In this document: piece after piece, positions 25,164-33,588 of the stretch | Layout: each line of letters opens with the position of its first letter | How positions within the stretch are numbered: the stretch's first letter is position 1 | Assembly: GCA_005239435.1 (NCBI GenBank) | Contig: SZNP01000001.1 | Location: forward strand, 372,001 to 436,000 | From: Halorussus salinisoli | Lineage (GTDB): Archaea; Halobacteriota; Halobacteria; Halobacteriales; Haladaptataceae | Direction of reading: 5' to 3' | Length of the DNA stretch: 64,000 bases | Notes under the pieces: model-generated | Told to the model about the DNA's origin: nothing | What the model saw: the letters and a program-made list of their open reading frames with translations, nothing else | Databases searched by the model: none | Translations under genes and position numbers: made by a program

Positions 25164-26228
25164 TTAGGCGTTCGGTTCGGGGTCGAAGATCTCCGGACGT
25201 TCCTCGCCCTCGGCAGCCACGACGGCCATGCAACCCTTGTGGGCGACTCGGCTGAGCGAGTGGTCGACCAGTTTGAACGCACCCGGAACCGGGAAGCCCA
25301 TCGTCGCTATCGCGGTGCTCCCCGGCGCGACCTGCTTGGTCTGGATGTGGGTCTGCGGTCGGGTCGTCAGCGACCCCTCGGGCCAGAGCTTCTCGAAGAC
25401 GTTGCCGATGGGGTGGAAGCTACTGGTGAGGTTCGGGCCGCCGGTGACGAAGAACACTCGCGCGGTGTCTCCGGTCTCGACTTTGCCCGCTCCGTACTTG
25501 TCGGGCGTGCAGGCGTACTTCTCGCCGTTCATCACGACGTAGGTCGGCTCCTCGCGCTTCATCGCCTCCATGTCGAAGTTGTGCTGGCCCTTCTCGCCCG
25601 CCCGCTTGTCGGTGTATATCTCCATCTGGCCGAAGTAGAACTCGTGGTCCACTTCGGGGAGACCATCCTCGGGTTCGACGAGGATGATGCCGAACATGCC
25701 CGCGGAGATGTGCATGTCCATGTTCGGGACGGCACAGTGGTAGATGTACGCGCCGGGGTAGGTCGCCTTGAACTTCAGGTTGGCAGTCTCGCCCGGCGCG
25801 GTCATCGTGGCCTCGGCACCGCCGCCGGGTCCGGCCGCGGCGTGGAAGTCCACGTTGTGGGGCATGTCGTTCTCGGCCGGGTTCTCGAAGGTGAGGTTGA
25901 CCGTGTCGCCCTTCCGGACCCGAATCATCGGGCCGGGAACCTGCCCGTTGTAGGTCATGTAGTTGAACGTGACCCCGTCCTCGATCTCGGCCGTGACCTC
26001 CTCGGGCCGGAGGGTCACGTCAACCTCCGTCGGCTCGGTGCGGCTAATCGGGTCCGGGATGTCGGTCGGGTCCGCGGCGACGCGCTCGACTGTCTGCTGT
26101 TTCTGTTCGTTCATGGCTTTCTGAGTCTGGGTTGCTTTGGGCGCCGACCGGGAGGTACACCCGGCGAGCGTGGCTGCGCCACCGAGGCCGATACCTTGCA
26201 GGACTGTGCGACGATTGGTTGCGGGCAT
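25164..26228 (-). CDS. nirK: copper-containing nitrite reductase NirK
   Basis: A 354-residue two-cupredoxin enzyme that reduces nitrite to nitric oxide outside the membrane. The Tat-like signal (NRRTVLQGIGL) ends in lipobox LAGC, so it is lipid-anchored. Type 1 and type 2 copper ligands are visible in MPHNVDFHAA, in YIYHCAVPNMDMHISAGMFG and in SSFHPIGNVFEK of domain 2. Length is normal for NirK. A CGAACGTGTTCG palindrome lies 80 bases upstream. Electrons would come from a halocyanin. Directly upstream of ccmEAB and downstream of norZ, same strand. Confidence 0.96.
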   Translation of the reverse strand: MPATNRRTVLQGIGLGGAATLAGCTSRSAPKATQTQKAMNEQKQQTVERVAADPTDIPDPISRTEPTEVDVTLRPEEVTAEIEDGVTFNYMTYNGQVPGPMIRVRKGDTVNLTFENPAENDMPHNVDFHAAAGPGGGAEATMTAPGETANLKFKATYPGAYIYHCAVPNMDMHISAGMFGIILVEPEDGLPEVDHEFYFGQMEIYTDKRAGEKGQHNFDMEAMKREEPTYVVMNGEKYACTPDKYGAGKVETGDTARVFFVTGGPNLTSSFHPIGNVFEKLWPEGSLTTRPQTHIQTKQVAPGSTAIATMGFPVPGAFKLVDHSLSRVAHKGCMAVVAAEGEERPEIFDPEPNA

Positions 26229-26308
26229 TGGGAGTCACCTTACAGTTGCAGATAGTGACCGCCACACCTTCAATCGGGAAACCGATTCTCAGGCCGCAAG
26301 AAGGCTAA

Positions 26309-26320
26309 CGAACGTGTTCG
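26309..26320. promoter_or_regulatory. NarO-type palindrome upstream of nirK
   Basis: CGAACGTGTTCG, perfect CGAAC-NN-GTTCG, 80 bases before the nirK start. Confidence 0.65.
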
Positions 26321-26418
26321 TAGCGTTCTCAGGTTCTGAGAATCGCCGCGGATTCCGGACGAAATTTGATAGATAGTGCGAGAAGGCGGAAAAAGAGAAG
26401 CGACGCGCCGACCGCGTC

Positions 26419-28716
26419 TCAGTCGTCGCTCTCGACGACCGACCCGGCCGCCACGGGCGCGTCCGCGGGGTCGTCGGTCGGCGTGGTCTCGCCGCGAGCC
26501 AGCACCTTCTTCACCACGTCGTAGCCGAAGATGGCGGTACCGAGGATGACCAGCGTGTCACCCGGCATCCGGAGCCAGAATAGCAGTTGGACGAGGTCGC
26601 CCTCGTAGAACGACAGGCTCCGGGCGGCGTCGTAGCTCTGTGTGAACGCCACCTCCAGCTGGAGGAAGCCGACCGGGAGCAGGCTGATGCCGACCATCAG
26701 CGCCAGCCCGACGTTCCACGTCCAGAACGCCCACCGGAGGTTGCGCTCGCTCCACTTCGACTCGGGCACCGCGATTCGGAGCATGTACGTCACCATGCCG
26801 AGCGCGAGGAAGCCGAACGCGCCGAACATCGCGGCGTGGGCGTGAGCCACCGTGAGGTAGGTCCCGTGCTCGAAGTAGTTGATGAACGGGAGGTTGATGA
26901 AGAACCCGAGGACGCCCGCTCCGACGAAGTTCCACACCCCGCTGGCGATGATGAACATGAACGGCAGGGTGTAGGGGAACGACTCATCGCTGCCGGACAT
27001 CGCTCGGTACTGTCCGATGGCCTCGTAGAGGATGAAAACGAGGGGGATGAGTTCGAGCGTCGAGAAGGCGCTCCCGATGGGCACCCACATGTCGGGCTGG
27101 CCGACCCACCAGTAATGGTGGGAGACGCCGATGACGCCCGTGCCCATCACGAGCAGGGCCTGGACCATCACGGCCTTCTCGGCCGAGCGCTTGGTCAAGA
27201 GGTTCATGCTGACCAGCGTGACGCCGACCAGCGCGACGATGAAGAACTCGAACGCGCCCTCGACCCACATGTGGACGACCCACCAGCGCCAGAACTCCGT
27301 GACGACGATGTTGGTCTGCGGGGTGTAAAGGAAGCCCGCGGTGAACAGCAGGGCGATGGAACCGCCCGCGTACAGAATCATGTGCGCGAGACCGTATCTC
27401 GGCTCGCGGTCGAGCAGCGGCTTGAGACCGCGCGCCACGAGGGCGGCCCACGCGAGGAAGCCGACGAGGATGCCGACCTGCCAGAGCCGACCGATTTCGA
27501 GGTACTCCAGCCCCTCGTTGCCGAGAATCCACCAGAGTGTGTCGCCGAAGTACCCCTTCGAGCCGAGCCAGATGCCCGCCATGGCACCGACGACGACCAC
27601 GACGAGGACCCCGAGCAGACGATTTATCCACGTCCCCTGCTTGCGGGGCTCGTGGCCGGTCAGCAACGGCGGGAGGAACAGCCCCGCGCCGAGCCACAGG
27701 GTGGCAATCCAGAGGATGCCGAGGTCGAGGTGCCACGTCTTGGCGATGGAGAACGGCAGAATCTGGAGGATGTCGAAGCCCAGCATCTCGCCGAGTCCGA
27801 AGAAGGCGTCGCGCTCGATGTAGAAGTGCGCGAGCAGGCCCCCGAGCAGAACTTGCGCGAGGAACAGTCCCGCGCCGACGACGGCGAACCGGAGCGAGGC
27901 GGCCTGTCCGGGGAACAGGTTCACCTCGTCGGGTCGGGGCACCGTGACGCCCTCGGTCTCGGGTTCGGGGAGTTCGATGGACTTGTAGAGCCAGACGCCG
28001 AATCCGGCCCCGGCGACGAGCAGAATCATCGCGATGACGCTCCACGTCATGGCTGCGCCGGTGGCGTCGTTACCGGCCGCGGGGTGGTACGGCCACTCGT
28101 TGGTGTAACTGTGGTCCGCGCCGGGCCGGTCAGTGTGGGAAATCCACGCGGTCCAGAGCGCGAAGTCGGCGAACCGCTCGGCCTCCTCCTCGCTCTCTAT
28201 CATTCCGGCCGGGACGCCGCGCTCGTGGCTCCCCTCGTGATAGCGCTCGACGTAGACCTGCTGGACCTGGTCGTGGGCGTACGCTTCGGCGGCGGAGTAC
28301 TCGATGCGGTCGCCGGGTTCACCGTCGGTGAGGTCCGACTTCACCGCCACGTCTACGGTGGCCTGCTCGCCGTCCGAGAGACCACTGTAGGAATCGGTGT
28401 CGTACTGTTCGCGGGCGTAGTACTGGCGCATGAACTGCACCTTCAGGTCGAGCGTGTCGGCGGTGTAGTCCTCGCCGTAGTACGCCCCGTTACCCAGAAT
28501 CGACCCGTGATTCATCATCCCGTTCGACTGGAAGACTGTCTTCCCGTCTCGGACTTGCTCGGCGGTCACGATGGTCTGGCCGTCCGGCCCCTGCACTTCC
28601 TTGGGGATGGGCGGGGCCTCCTGATAGGAGTACCAGGCCCCGACGCCCATCACGGCCAAGTTCAGGACGAAGACGACCGCGAGTATCTTGCCGAGCGTGC
28701 GACGTTTGACTCTCAT
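26419..28716 (-). CDS. norZ: quinol-dependent nitric oxide reductase (single-subunit qNOR)
   Basis: A 765-residue, 14-helix protein of the heme-copper oxidase superfamily that reduces NO to nitrous oxide using quinol. The N-terminal external domain (about 35-220) is cytochrome-c-like in fold but has no CXXCH, typical of qNOR. The core contains the heme and FeB histidines: LTVAHAHAAMFGAFGF, VWEGAFEFF-like region (VHMWVEGAFEFF), GVSHHYWWVG and NIVVTEFWRWW. ATG 28716 is chosen; the frame is open further upstream, but that part lies in the promoter with the palindrome at 28784. Upstream of nirK on the same strand. Confidence 0.95.
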   Translation of the reverse strand: MRVKRRTLGKILAVVFVLNLAVMGVGAWYSYQEAPPIPKEVQGPDGQTIVTAEQVRDGKTVFQSNGMMNHGSILGNGAYYGEDYTADTLDLKVQFMRQYYAREQYDTDSYSGLSDGEQATVDVAVKSDLTDGEPGDRIEYSAAEAYAHDQVQQVYVERYHEGSHERGVPAGMIESEEEAERFADFALWTAWISHTDRPGADHSYTNEWPYHPAAGNDATGAAMTWSVIAMILLVAGAGFGVWLYKSIELPEPETEGVTVPRPDEVNLFPGQAASLRFAVVGAGLFLAQVLLGGLLAHFYIERDAFFGLGEMLGFDILQILPFSIAKTWHLDLGILWIATLWLGAGLFLPPLLTGHEPRKQGTWINRLLGVLVVVVVGAMAGIWLGSKGYFGDTLWWILGNEGLEYLEIGRLWQVGILVGFLAWAALVARGLKPLLDREPRYGLAHMILYAGGSIALLFTAGFLYTPQTNIVVTEFWRWWVVHMWVEGAFEFFIVALVGVTLVSMNLLTKRSAEKAVMVQALLVMGTGVIGVSHHYWWVGQPDMWVPIGSAFSTLELIPLVFILYEAIGQYRAMSGSDESFPYTLPFMFIIASGVWNFVGAGVLGFFINLPFINYFEHGTYLTVAHAHAAMFGAFGFLALGMVTYMLRIAVPESKWSERNLRWAFWTWNVGLALMVGISLLPVGFLQLEVAFTQSYDAARSLSFYEGDLVQLLFWLRMPGDTLVILGTAIFGYDVVKKVLARGETTPTDDPADAPVAAGSVVESDD

Positions 28717-28783
28717 ACACGTCGAGGTTACCCCTCGTGGGGCTTTTAATTGGAACGCGGTTCCTGCATTCTGGGAAGTCGGA

Positions 28784-28795
28784 CGAACGTGTTCG
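28784..28795. promoter_or_regulatory. NarO-type palindrome upstream of norZ
   Basis: CGAACGTGTTCG, perfect match, 67 bases before the norZ start. A TATA-like AATTAAAAG lies between it and the gene. Confidence 0.65.
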
Positions 28796-28799
28796 GTCG

Positions 28800-29234
28800 G
28801 ACGAGGACACCCATATCTCACCAATCATAGAGTCGGAAATAACCGTACTGCGACAAGTTCGGTTCCGGCACGATTCGTGGTCGAGACGGTTTCACACGAC
28901 TGGATTTAAAAGGCGTAGCACGACCGAACGTCGCACGAAGCGAGCGCAGGCCCGAGGACCGCAGGGGAGACGGTGCGGACGCTCCGCAGGTCGAGCAGGT
29001 GTCGACTACTCGGTCTCCTCGACGACTGCTGGCCCTCTCGAAACGCCACGGCTCGTTAGTCCGAGTAGACGTTCACTTCGTCGCCTTCGGGAATCGTCGC
29101 GAGGTCCGCGGTAGGAAAGTGGGAAGACGAGCGATCCAGACTCGTCGGTTCGCGTCTGCACGTGAATCGAGAGCCACACCAGCGATGCCACACCGGCGTG
29201 TCTGCGACCGCACACCGCAGGTTCCGAACCGACG
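28800..29234. other. intergenic region with a possible decayed small gene
   Basis: The rest of the 518-base gap between norZ and the cupin gene. On the minus strand two frames look coding in turn: one ends in ATIPEGDEVNVYSD before a TAA at 29056, and another upstream reads SIHVQTRTDESGSLVFPL. Joining them needs a frameshift near 29110-29120. This could be a degraded small gene. A GC-rich stretch at 28925-29000 has no clear content. Confidence 0.25.
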
Positions 29235-29543
29235 TTACTCGTCGTCGGACCGAGGAGCCAACACCAGCAGCGCGGTGCTGTCCTCCTCGGCCTTCGGCGA
29301 CACCTCCCGTTTACCGTCGAATCGCAGCAGGTCGCCCGGTTCGAGGACGTTCGACTCGCCGTCGACTCGCACGTCGAGGCGGCCCGAGACTAGGTGAATC
29401 ACGATTTGGCGTTCGGGATGACGGTGGGCCGGAACCTCGTCGCCCGCGTCGAGCGAGAGGCGGACGGTCTTGGGTTCCGACCCCGGAAACGCCACTTCGC
29501 GGGGTCGCTCGGTCAGGTCGTCGAGTGCGACTGTGTCGGTCAT
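29235..29543 (-). CDS. cupin domain protein
   Basis: A 102-residue single cupin. The motif HRHPERQIVIHLVSGRLDVR (about 41-60) gives two His plus Gln/Glu-type metal positions, and EPGDLLRFDGKREVSP forms the second half. Such small cupins often bind a metal and are common in haloarchaeal denitrification clusters, with no proven role. It lies 22 bases after a DUF2249 gene on the same strand and is probably co-transcribed under the palindrome at 29835. ATG at 29543. Confidence 0.85.
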   Translation of the reverse strand: MTDTVALDDLTERPREVAFPGSEPKTVRLSLDAGDEVPAHRHPERQIVIHLVSGRLDVRVDGESNVLEPGDLLRFDGKREVSPKAEEDSTALLVLAPRSDDE

Positions 29544-29565
29544 GGCTGTGGAGTCGTCGCGGTCG

Positions 29566-29793
29566 CTACTGCTTCGGGAACTTGGCCACGAACTTCTGGG
29601 TCTCTTCGCGTTCGACCTCGTAGTTGTCGGCGTCGAACGACTCGACCTCGGCCTGCATCTCGTAGAACAGCGGCTTGGGTTCGTGGTCGTTGACGATTTC
29701 GAGGACCTCGCCGCTGTCCAGGTCGGCGAAGGCGTCGTGTATCTTCGGGTGACGTTGCGGCGGCGGAATCTCACGGACGTCTAATCTCGGCAT
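29566..29793 (-). CDS. DUF2249 domain protein (denitrification-linked)
   Basis: A 75-residue protein that is one complete DUF2249 domain: LDVREIPPPQRHPKIHDAF, then GEVLEIVNDHEPKPLFYEM. DUF2249 proteins recur next to nir/nor genes in bacteria and archaea; no biochemical role is established. ATG 29793 is chosen because it lies 41 bases after the perfect palindrome at 29835-29846 and starts the conserved domain; a longer frame runs through the palindrome itself. Followed by the cupin gene. Confidence 0.85.
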   Translation of the reverse strand: MPRLDVREIPPPQRHPKIHDAFADLDSGEVLEIVNDHEPKPLFYEMQAEVESFDADNYEVEREETQKFVAKFPKQ

Positions 29794-29834
29794 GACAGGT
29801 GGAGATAGTCGTGGCCGTCCCTTCGCGGTTTTCC

Positions 29835-29846
29835 CGAACGTGTTCG
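29835..29846. promoter_or_regulatory. NarO-type palindrome upstream of DUF2249-cupin
   Basis: CGAACGTGTTCG, perfect match, 41 bases before ATG 29793. Confidence 0.7.
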
Positions 29847-29979
29847 GGGCCACGGGTGCTCACCGCCGAGCACCCGGTGGTAGATGCTAAGAGAAACAAA
29901 TATCTATGTCTAAGAAATATAAAAATATCTCGAGTGATTGTAGAACTTCCTCGGTGGTAGGAGTCGGGAACAGACTACC

Positions 29980-30846
29980 TCACTCCGGTCGTTCCCCTCG
30001 CTGGCCGAGTCGCCGCCACGCTCGCGCGAGGCGCGACCACTCGACGGTCGGAAGCGCCACGATTCCGAACGCCGCGACCGCGTGCAGACCCGCCCGGAGG
30101 AGCGGCCGGGGCGGTGCGAAGTGGCTGGCGAGTCGGAGGCCGAGGACCGCCAGTAGACCGGCCAGTACGACGGAATACGACGGTAAGTCGAGACGCTGGC
30201 GGTCGGCGACCGGAACCGCGGTCCAGCCGACGAGTCCGCCAGCGGCCGCGCCGAGAAGCACCACCCCGTGCCCGCCGACCGCCGCACCTGCGGCGAGGAG
30301 CAGGGCCGCCCAGTACGCCGGTCGAGCGTCGTGCTGGGCCGAGCGAACGTCCTGCCGGGTGAGACGCGCGACGAGAGCCACGTACGCGAGACCGACTGCG
30401 ATTCCCGCGACCACGTCGCCGAGGTAGTGGACGCCCAGAACCACCCGCGAGAGTGCGACCGCGCCGACCACGAGACCCGCGGCAGCGAATCGGCGCGTCC
30501 GCGTCCCGAAATCGACGGCGAGCGCGGTGGCGGCGTAGACGACCGTGGAACCGAGCGCGTGCCCACTCGGGAACGCCAGTCCACCGACCGCGATTCGGTG
30601 ATACTCGACCGGCGGGCGGGCGAGCGCGAAGTGGCCCTTGAGACCGGAACTGAGCGCGAGACCGCCGAGGGCGACGGGGAGAAGTGCCGCCGACCAACCT
30701 CGGTCCGCGGTCCGCCAGTAGACCCCCGCGACGACGAGCAGCAGAATCGTGGGGTCGCCTAGATACGTCAGGGGGACGAACAGGTCGGCGACCTCGGGCG
30801 GAAACAGGGTTCGAATCGCACGACTGAGCGCCGGAAATCGGTTCAT
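29980..30846 (-). CDS. PAP2 superfamily membrane phosphatase
   Basis: A 288-residue protein with about eight hydrophobic helices and the three PAP2 phosphatase motifs: GLKGHFALARPP (KxxxxxxRP), FPSGHALGS and SRVVLGVHYLGDVVAG. It would dephosphorylate a lipid-linked or inositol-type phosphate at the outer face of the membrane. Substrate unknown; no evident link to denitrification. ATG 30846 begins the conserved sequence; an earlier in-frame start at 30879 adds 11 residues. Confidence 0.9.
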   Translation of the reverse strand: MNRFPALSRAIRTLFPPEVADLFVPLTYLGDPTILLLVVAGVYWRTADRGWSAALLPVALGGLALSSGLKGHFALARPPVEYHRIAVGGLAFPSGHALGSTVVYAATALAVDFGTRTRRFAAAGLVVGAVALSRVVLGVHYLGDVVAGIAVGLAYVALVARLTRQDVRSAQHDARPAYWAALLLAAGAAVGGHGVVLLGAAAGGLVGWTAVPVADRQRLDLPSYSVVLAGLLAVLGLRLASHFAPPRPLLRAGLHAVAAFGIVALPTVEWSRLARAWRRLGQRGERPE

Positions 30847-30939
30847 CTGGACTCGGTAGTGGCCCTCTCCTCGGACCACAAAAGAAGTCCGCTTTCCGCG
30901 AGTTCACCTGACCGCTACTCGTTCCATCGAAACCCGGGG

Positions 30940-32319
30940 TCACGGAAACTGCTCGTCGGGGTCGCCCGACTCCGCCGCAGGGCTACCGACCGCGCCGATT
31001 CGGAGCGACTCCGGGCCGTGTCTGACCACGACGCCGACCAGATTCGCCGAGAAGACCGCGAAACCGAGAGTGGCCGCGACGGCACCGACGAGGCGAGCGG
31101 TCCCGACCGCTCCGACCTCGCCGAGAATCACCAGTCCGAGACCGCCGAGCGTGAGCCAGAAGTCCGCGGCGGCGAGGCGGCCGTCGTAGAGGTCGTCTAT
31201 CATCGGCACCGGTTCCAGCCCCACCCGGTCGCTGTACTGGCGGACCCAGACGATGAACGGGACGACGTGGTAGAGCGTCCCGAGCAGGACGAACCCGACC
31301 ACCGCGGCCGTCAGGAGATGGCCCGCGCTGGGGTGGCCGAAGGTTGTCACGGGGTCGGTCGGGTCGGCGAGCCACGCCGGGGCCGCCGCGAGCGCCCACG
31401 CCGGGAGCGCGAGTGCGACCACCGCGTATCTGGACAGCATCGGCGTCTGCTCGACTCTGGTCTCCGAGAGCTTTCGCGCGAGGACCGCCGCGAACGCGAG
31501 CAGGCCCGTCAGGACGAGGAGAGCGCCGATTCGGCCGACCCAGGTCGCATCGACGAGTCGCCCGCCCGCCAGCGCGACCACGCCGACCGGGTACGCCACC
31601 TCCTCGACTCGCTGGAGCGTCGTGTCCACCCCGTGAAGTTCGGTCTGGGTGAACATCGTGGCGAGTTGGTAGAGCGCGCCCACGACGGTCGTGAGGACCA
31701 CGCCGAACACCGCGAGCGTGGCGTGGGCCGCGACGACCTGCGACCGAGCGAGACCCGCCGGGGCCAGCGTCGGCCGGACGAAATCCAGCGCGAGCAGGAA
31801 TCCGAGCGCGGTGACGACCAGGACGTAGCCGAGCGCGAGCGCGAAGTGGCGCTCGGTCGGGTCGAGCGCGAGACCGGCGGTCTCGTCCGCGGACTCCCCC
31901 GACGCCGCGCTCCACAGCGTCCGGCCGACGTTGTAGACGAACGTCCAGAACCCCGCGAGCATGGCCGCGCCAGCGACCGGAAGCCAGTCGAGTCGGGCCG
32001 TCACGAGCAGGCCCGCGAACCCCGCGACTCCGCCGGCGACGAGCGCGAGTTGCGCGACCGCTAGTCGCCGGGAGTGGAGTTCGACGCCCGACCAGACCGG
32101 GACGAACTGGGTCATCGCGCCCAGAATCGTGACGCAGACCCACCCGACCAGCAGGAGGTGGACGTCGGCCGCCCGAGAGAGTCCCGGCGAGACGCCCGCC
32201 GCGCCGACGACGCCGAGCGCCGCGCCCGCGAGCAGGAACCCGAATCCCGCGACGAAGTGCGCGAGCGGAATCGCCATCGGCGGGCCGCGGTCGGCGTCGA
32301 TACCGCCGGGAACGCTCAT
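30940..32319 (-). CDS. heme-copper-oxidase-like/NnrS-like 12-helix membrane protein
   Basis: A 459-residue protein with about 12 hydrophobic helices and His residues spaced within helices: IPLAHFVAGF, ADVHLLLVGWVC, VVAAHATLAVFG, SAGHLLTAAVVG and TLYHVVPFIVW. The pattern recalls subunit I of cbb3 oxidases/NO reductases and NnrS, a heme-copper protein linked to NO metabolism. It lacks the full set of catalytic His motifs of a true oxidase. ATG 32319 overlaps the preceding DUF2249 stop (ATGA), so both are one transcript. Position within the denitrification region supports an NO-related role; the exact family is uncertain. Confidence 0.75.
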   Translation of the reverse strand: MSVPGGIDADRGPPMAIPLAHFVAGFGFLLAGAALGVVGAAGVSPGLSRAADVHLLLVGWVCVTILGAMTQFVPVWSGVELHSRRLAVAQLALVAGGVAGFAGLLVTARLDWLPVAGAAMLAGFWTFVYNVGRTLWSAASGESADETAGLALDPTERHFALALGYVLVVTALGFLLALDFVRPTLAPAGLARSQVVAAHATLAVFGVVLTTVVGALYQLATMFTQTELHGVDTTLQRVEEVAYPVGVVALAGGRLVDATWVGRIGALLVLTGLLAFAAVLARKLSETRVEQTPMLSRYAVVALALPAWALAAAPAWLADPTDPVTTFGHPSAGHLLTAAVVGFVLLGTLYHVVPFIVWVRQYSDRVGLEPVPMIDDLYDGRLAAADFWLTLGGLGLVILGEVGAVGTARLVGAVAATLGFAVFSANLVGVVVRHGPESLRIGAVGSPAAESGDPDEQFP

Positions 32320-32543
32320 CGCGGTTCTATCTCCACCCGCCACTCGTCGGGCGCGACCTGCTCGGTCTCGTGGTCGAAACCGCGCCGGTCGAGCACCGCG
32401 TAAAGCGGTTCGGGTTCAAAGCTGTTGACGAGGACCAGCGTCTCGTCGTCGCTGAGGTCCGAGAGCGCCGACGTGATGGCCCCGAACGGTTCGCCGTCGA
32501 TGTCGCGGGCGTCGAGTTCCCGCTTGGTCTCGTTCGCTGTCAT
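32316..32543 (-). CDS. DUF2249 domain protein
   Basis: A 75-residue divergent DUF2249 domain: ELDARDIDGEPFGAITSAL, TLVLVNSFEPEPLYAVLDRR, then EQVAPDEWRVEIEP, which matches the C-terminus of the DUF2249 part fused to Mrp at 41401. It lacks the His of the RHP motif. Overlaps the following membrane-protein gene by four bases, so the two probably work together. Role unknown. Confidence 0.82.
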   Translation of the reverse strand: MTANETKRELDARDIDGEPFGAITSALSDLSDDETLVLVNSFEPEPLYAVLDRRGFDHETEQVAPDEWRVEIEPR

Positions 32544-32568
32544 GGGTGTAGTTCCGGCCGTTTACCGC

Positions 32569-33459
32569 CTATCGATTGTCCCGACCATGTTCGACGGACA
32601 GTTCTCCCCGACCGCGGACGACGGGATACTCCTCGGGCACGGCGAATCCGTACTCCCGGAGGCGCTCGGCGTTCTCGACCAGATTCCGGTAGAAGGGTTT
32701 TCCCTGGTCGGTCAGGAACGCCGCGGCGTACCGAATCGGTTCGCCGCGAATCGTCTCTCCTTCGACCGACACCTCGGCGGTCCGGTAGTGGTCCGCGAGT
32801 GCGGGGTCCGAGAGGTCGAGTTTCGCGGGCAGGTCCACCCGCGGCAGGTCGTGAGCGACCGCCATGTTCCGGTAGGCGAACGCGGCGTCGAGTCCTCCGG
32901 CCTCCAGCGTCCGGAGGAGTTGGGTCTCGGGGAACACGTCGGCGTTCTCCCGAATCGCGTCGACGGGCACGCCCTTCCGACCGGCGAGGTCGAGCGCGAG
33001 AAGGGTCCGGTAGCCGAGGGGGTCGCGGGCGGGGTCGGTCCGGCCTACCGTGACTTCTTCGCGCGCGAGCGCGGCCCGCCAGTCGTCCCGGATGGCGTCG
33101 GCGTACTCGGAGTTCGGGTCGTAGACCACGGTCAGCGCGTTACCGGCGAAGACGGCGCGCCACCCCGAAAGGTCGGAGACGAGTTCGGGGGCCGCGAGCG
33201 CGAGCGCGTCGGGGTCGCGCGCTCCCGAGCGCACGAGTTCGGCCGCGGCCAGACTCCCGTGGGCCTCGACGGTCGCCCCGGCCACTTCGCCGGCGACGGT
33301 CTGAAGACTTCCGGCGACGAGCGCGTCGGCCGTGCCGGAGTCGGTCGTCCCGGTGCCCGACCCCGTGACCCGAACTCCGAGCGCGCCGCCCGCGAGCGCG
33401 CACCCCGAGAGCAGTAGGCTTCGTCGTCTCACGTTCGAGCGTCGGCTCTGGACTCTCAA
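32569..33459 (-). CDS. molybdate/tungstate-binding ABC protein (ModA/WtpA-like)
   Basis: A 296-residue exported binding protein. The N-terminus has a twin-arginine/lipobox-like signal (NVRRRSLLLSGCALAG). The fold signatures match WtpA/ModA: DALVAGSLQT, AHGSLAAAELV, GRTDPARDPLGYRTLLALDL and GLDAAFAYRNMAVAHDL. No permease or ATPase genes are adjacent, so it may feed the Wtp-type transporter at 61.4-63.6 kb or act separately. Divergent from narG, which fits supply of molybdenum to that enzyme. Confidence 0.82.
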   Translation of the reverse strand: MRVQSRRSNVRRRSLLLSGCALAGGALGVRVTGSGTGTTDSGTADALVAGSLQTVAGEVAGATVEAHGSLAAAELVRSGARDPDALALAAPELVSDLSGWRAVFAGNALTVVYDPNSEYADAIRDDWRAALAREEVTVGRTDPARDPLGYRTLLALDLAGRKGVPVDAIRENADVFPETQLLRTLEAGGLDAAFAYRNMAVAHDLPRVDLPAKLDLSDPALADHYRTAEVSVEGETIRGEPIRYAAAFLTDQGKPFYRNLVENAERLREYGFAVPEEYPVVRGRGELSVEHGRDNR

Positions 33460-33513
33460 AAAGGAGTGCGGGCGTTCTCACCGGTTGGGAATCTCACTGA
33501 AAAACCCCCGACC

Positions 33514-33525
33514 CGAAGGTGTTCG
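33514..33525. promoter_or_regulatory. NarO-type palindrome (one mismatch) upstream of narG
   Basis: CGAAGGTGTTCG differs from CGAAC-NN-GTTCG at one base. It lies 63 bases before GTG 33589 of narG and 54 bases from the start of the divergent binding-protein gene. Confidence 0.55.
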
Positions 33526-33588
33526 GAGGCGTTGTCACGCCGTTAGAATCGGCTCGCCGATTGAAGGACGTAAGGTCGCCAACGTCCG

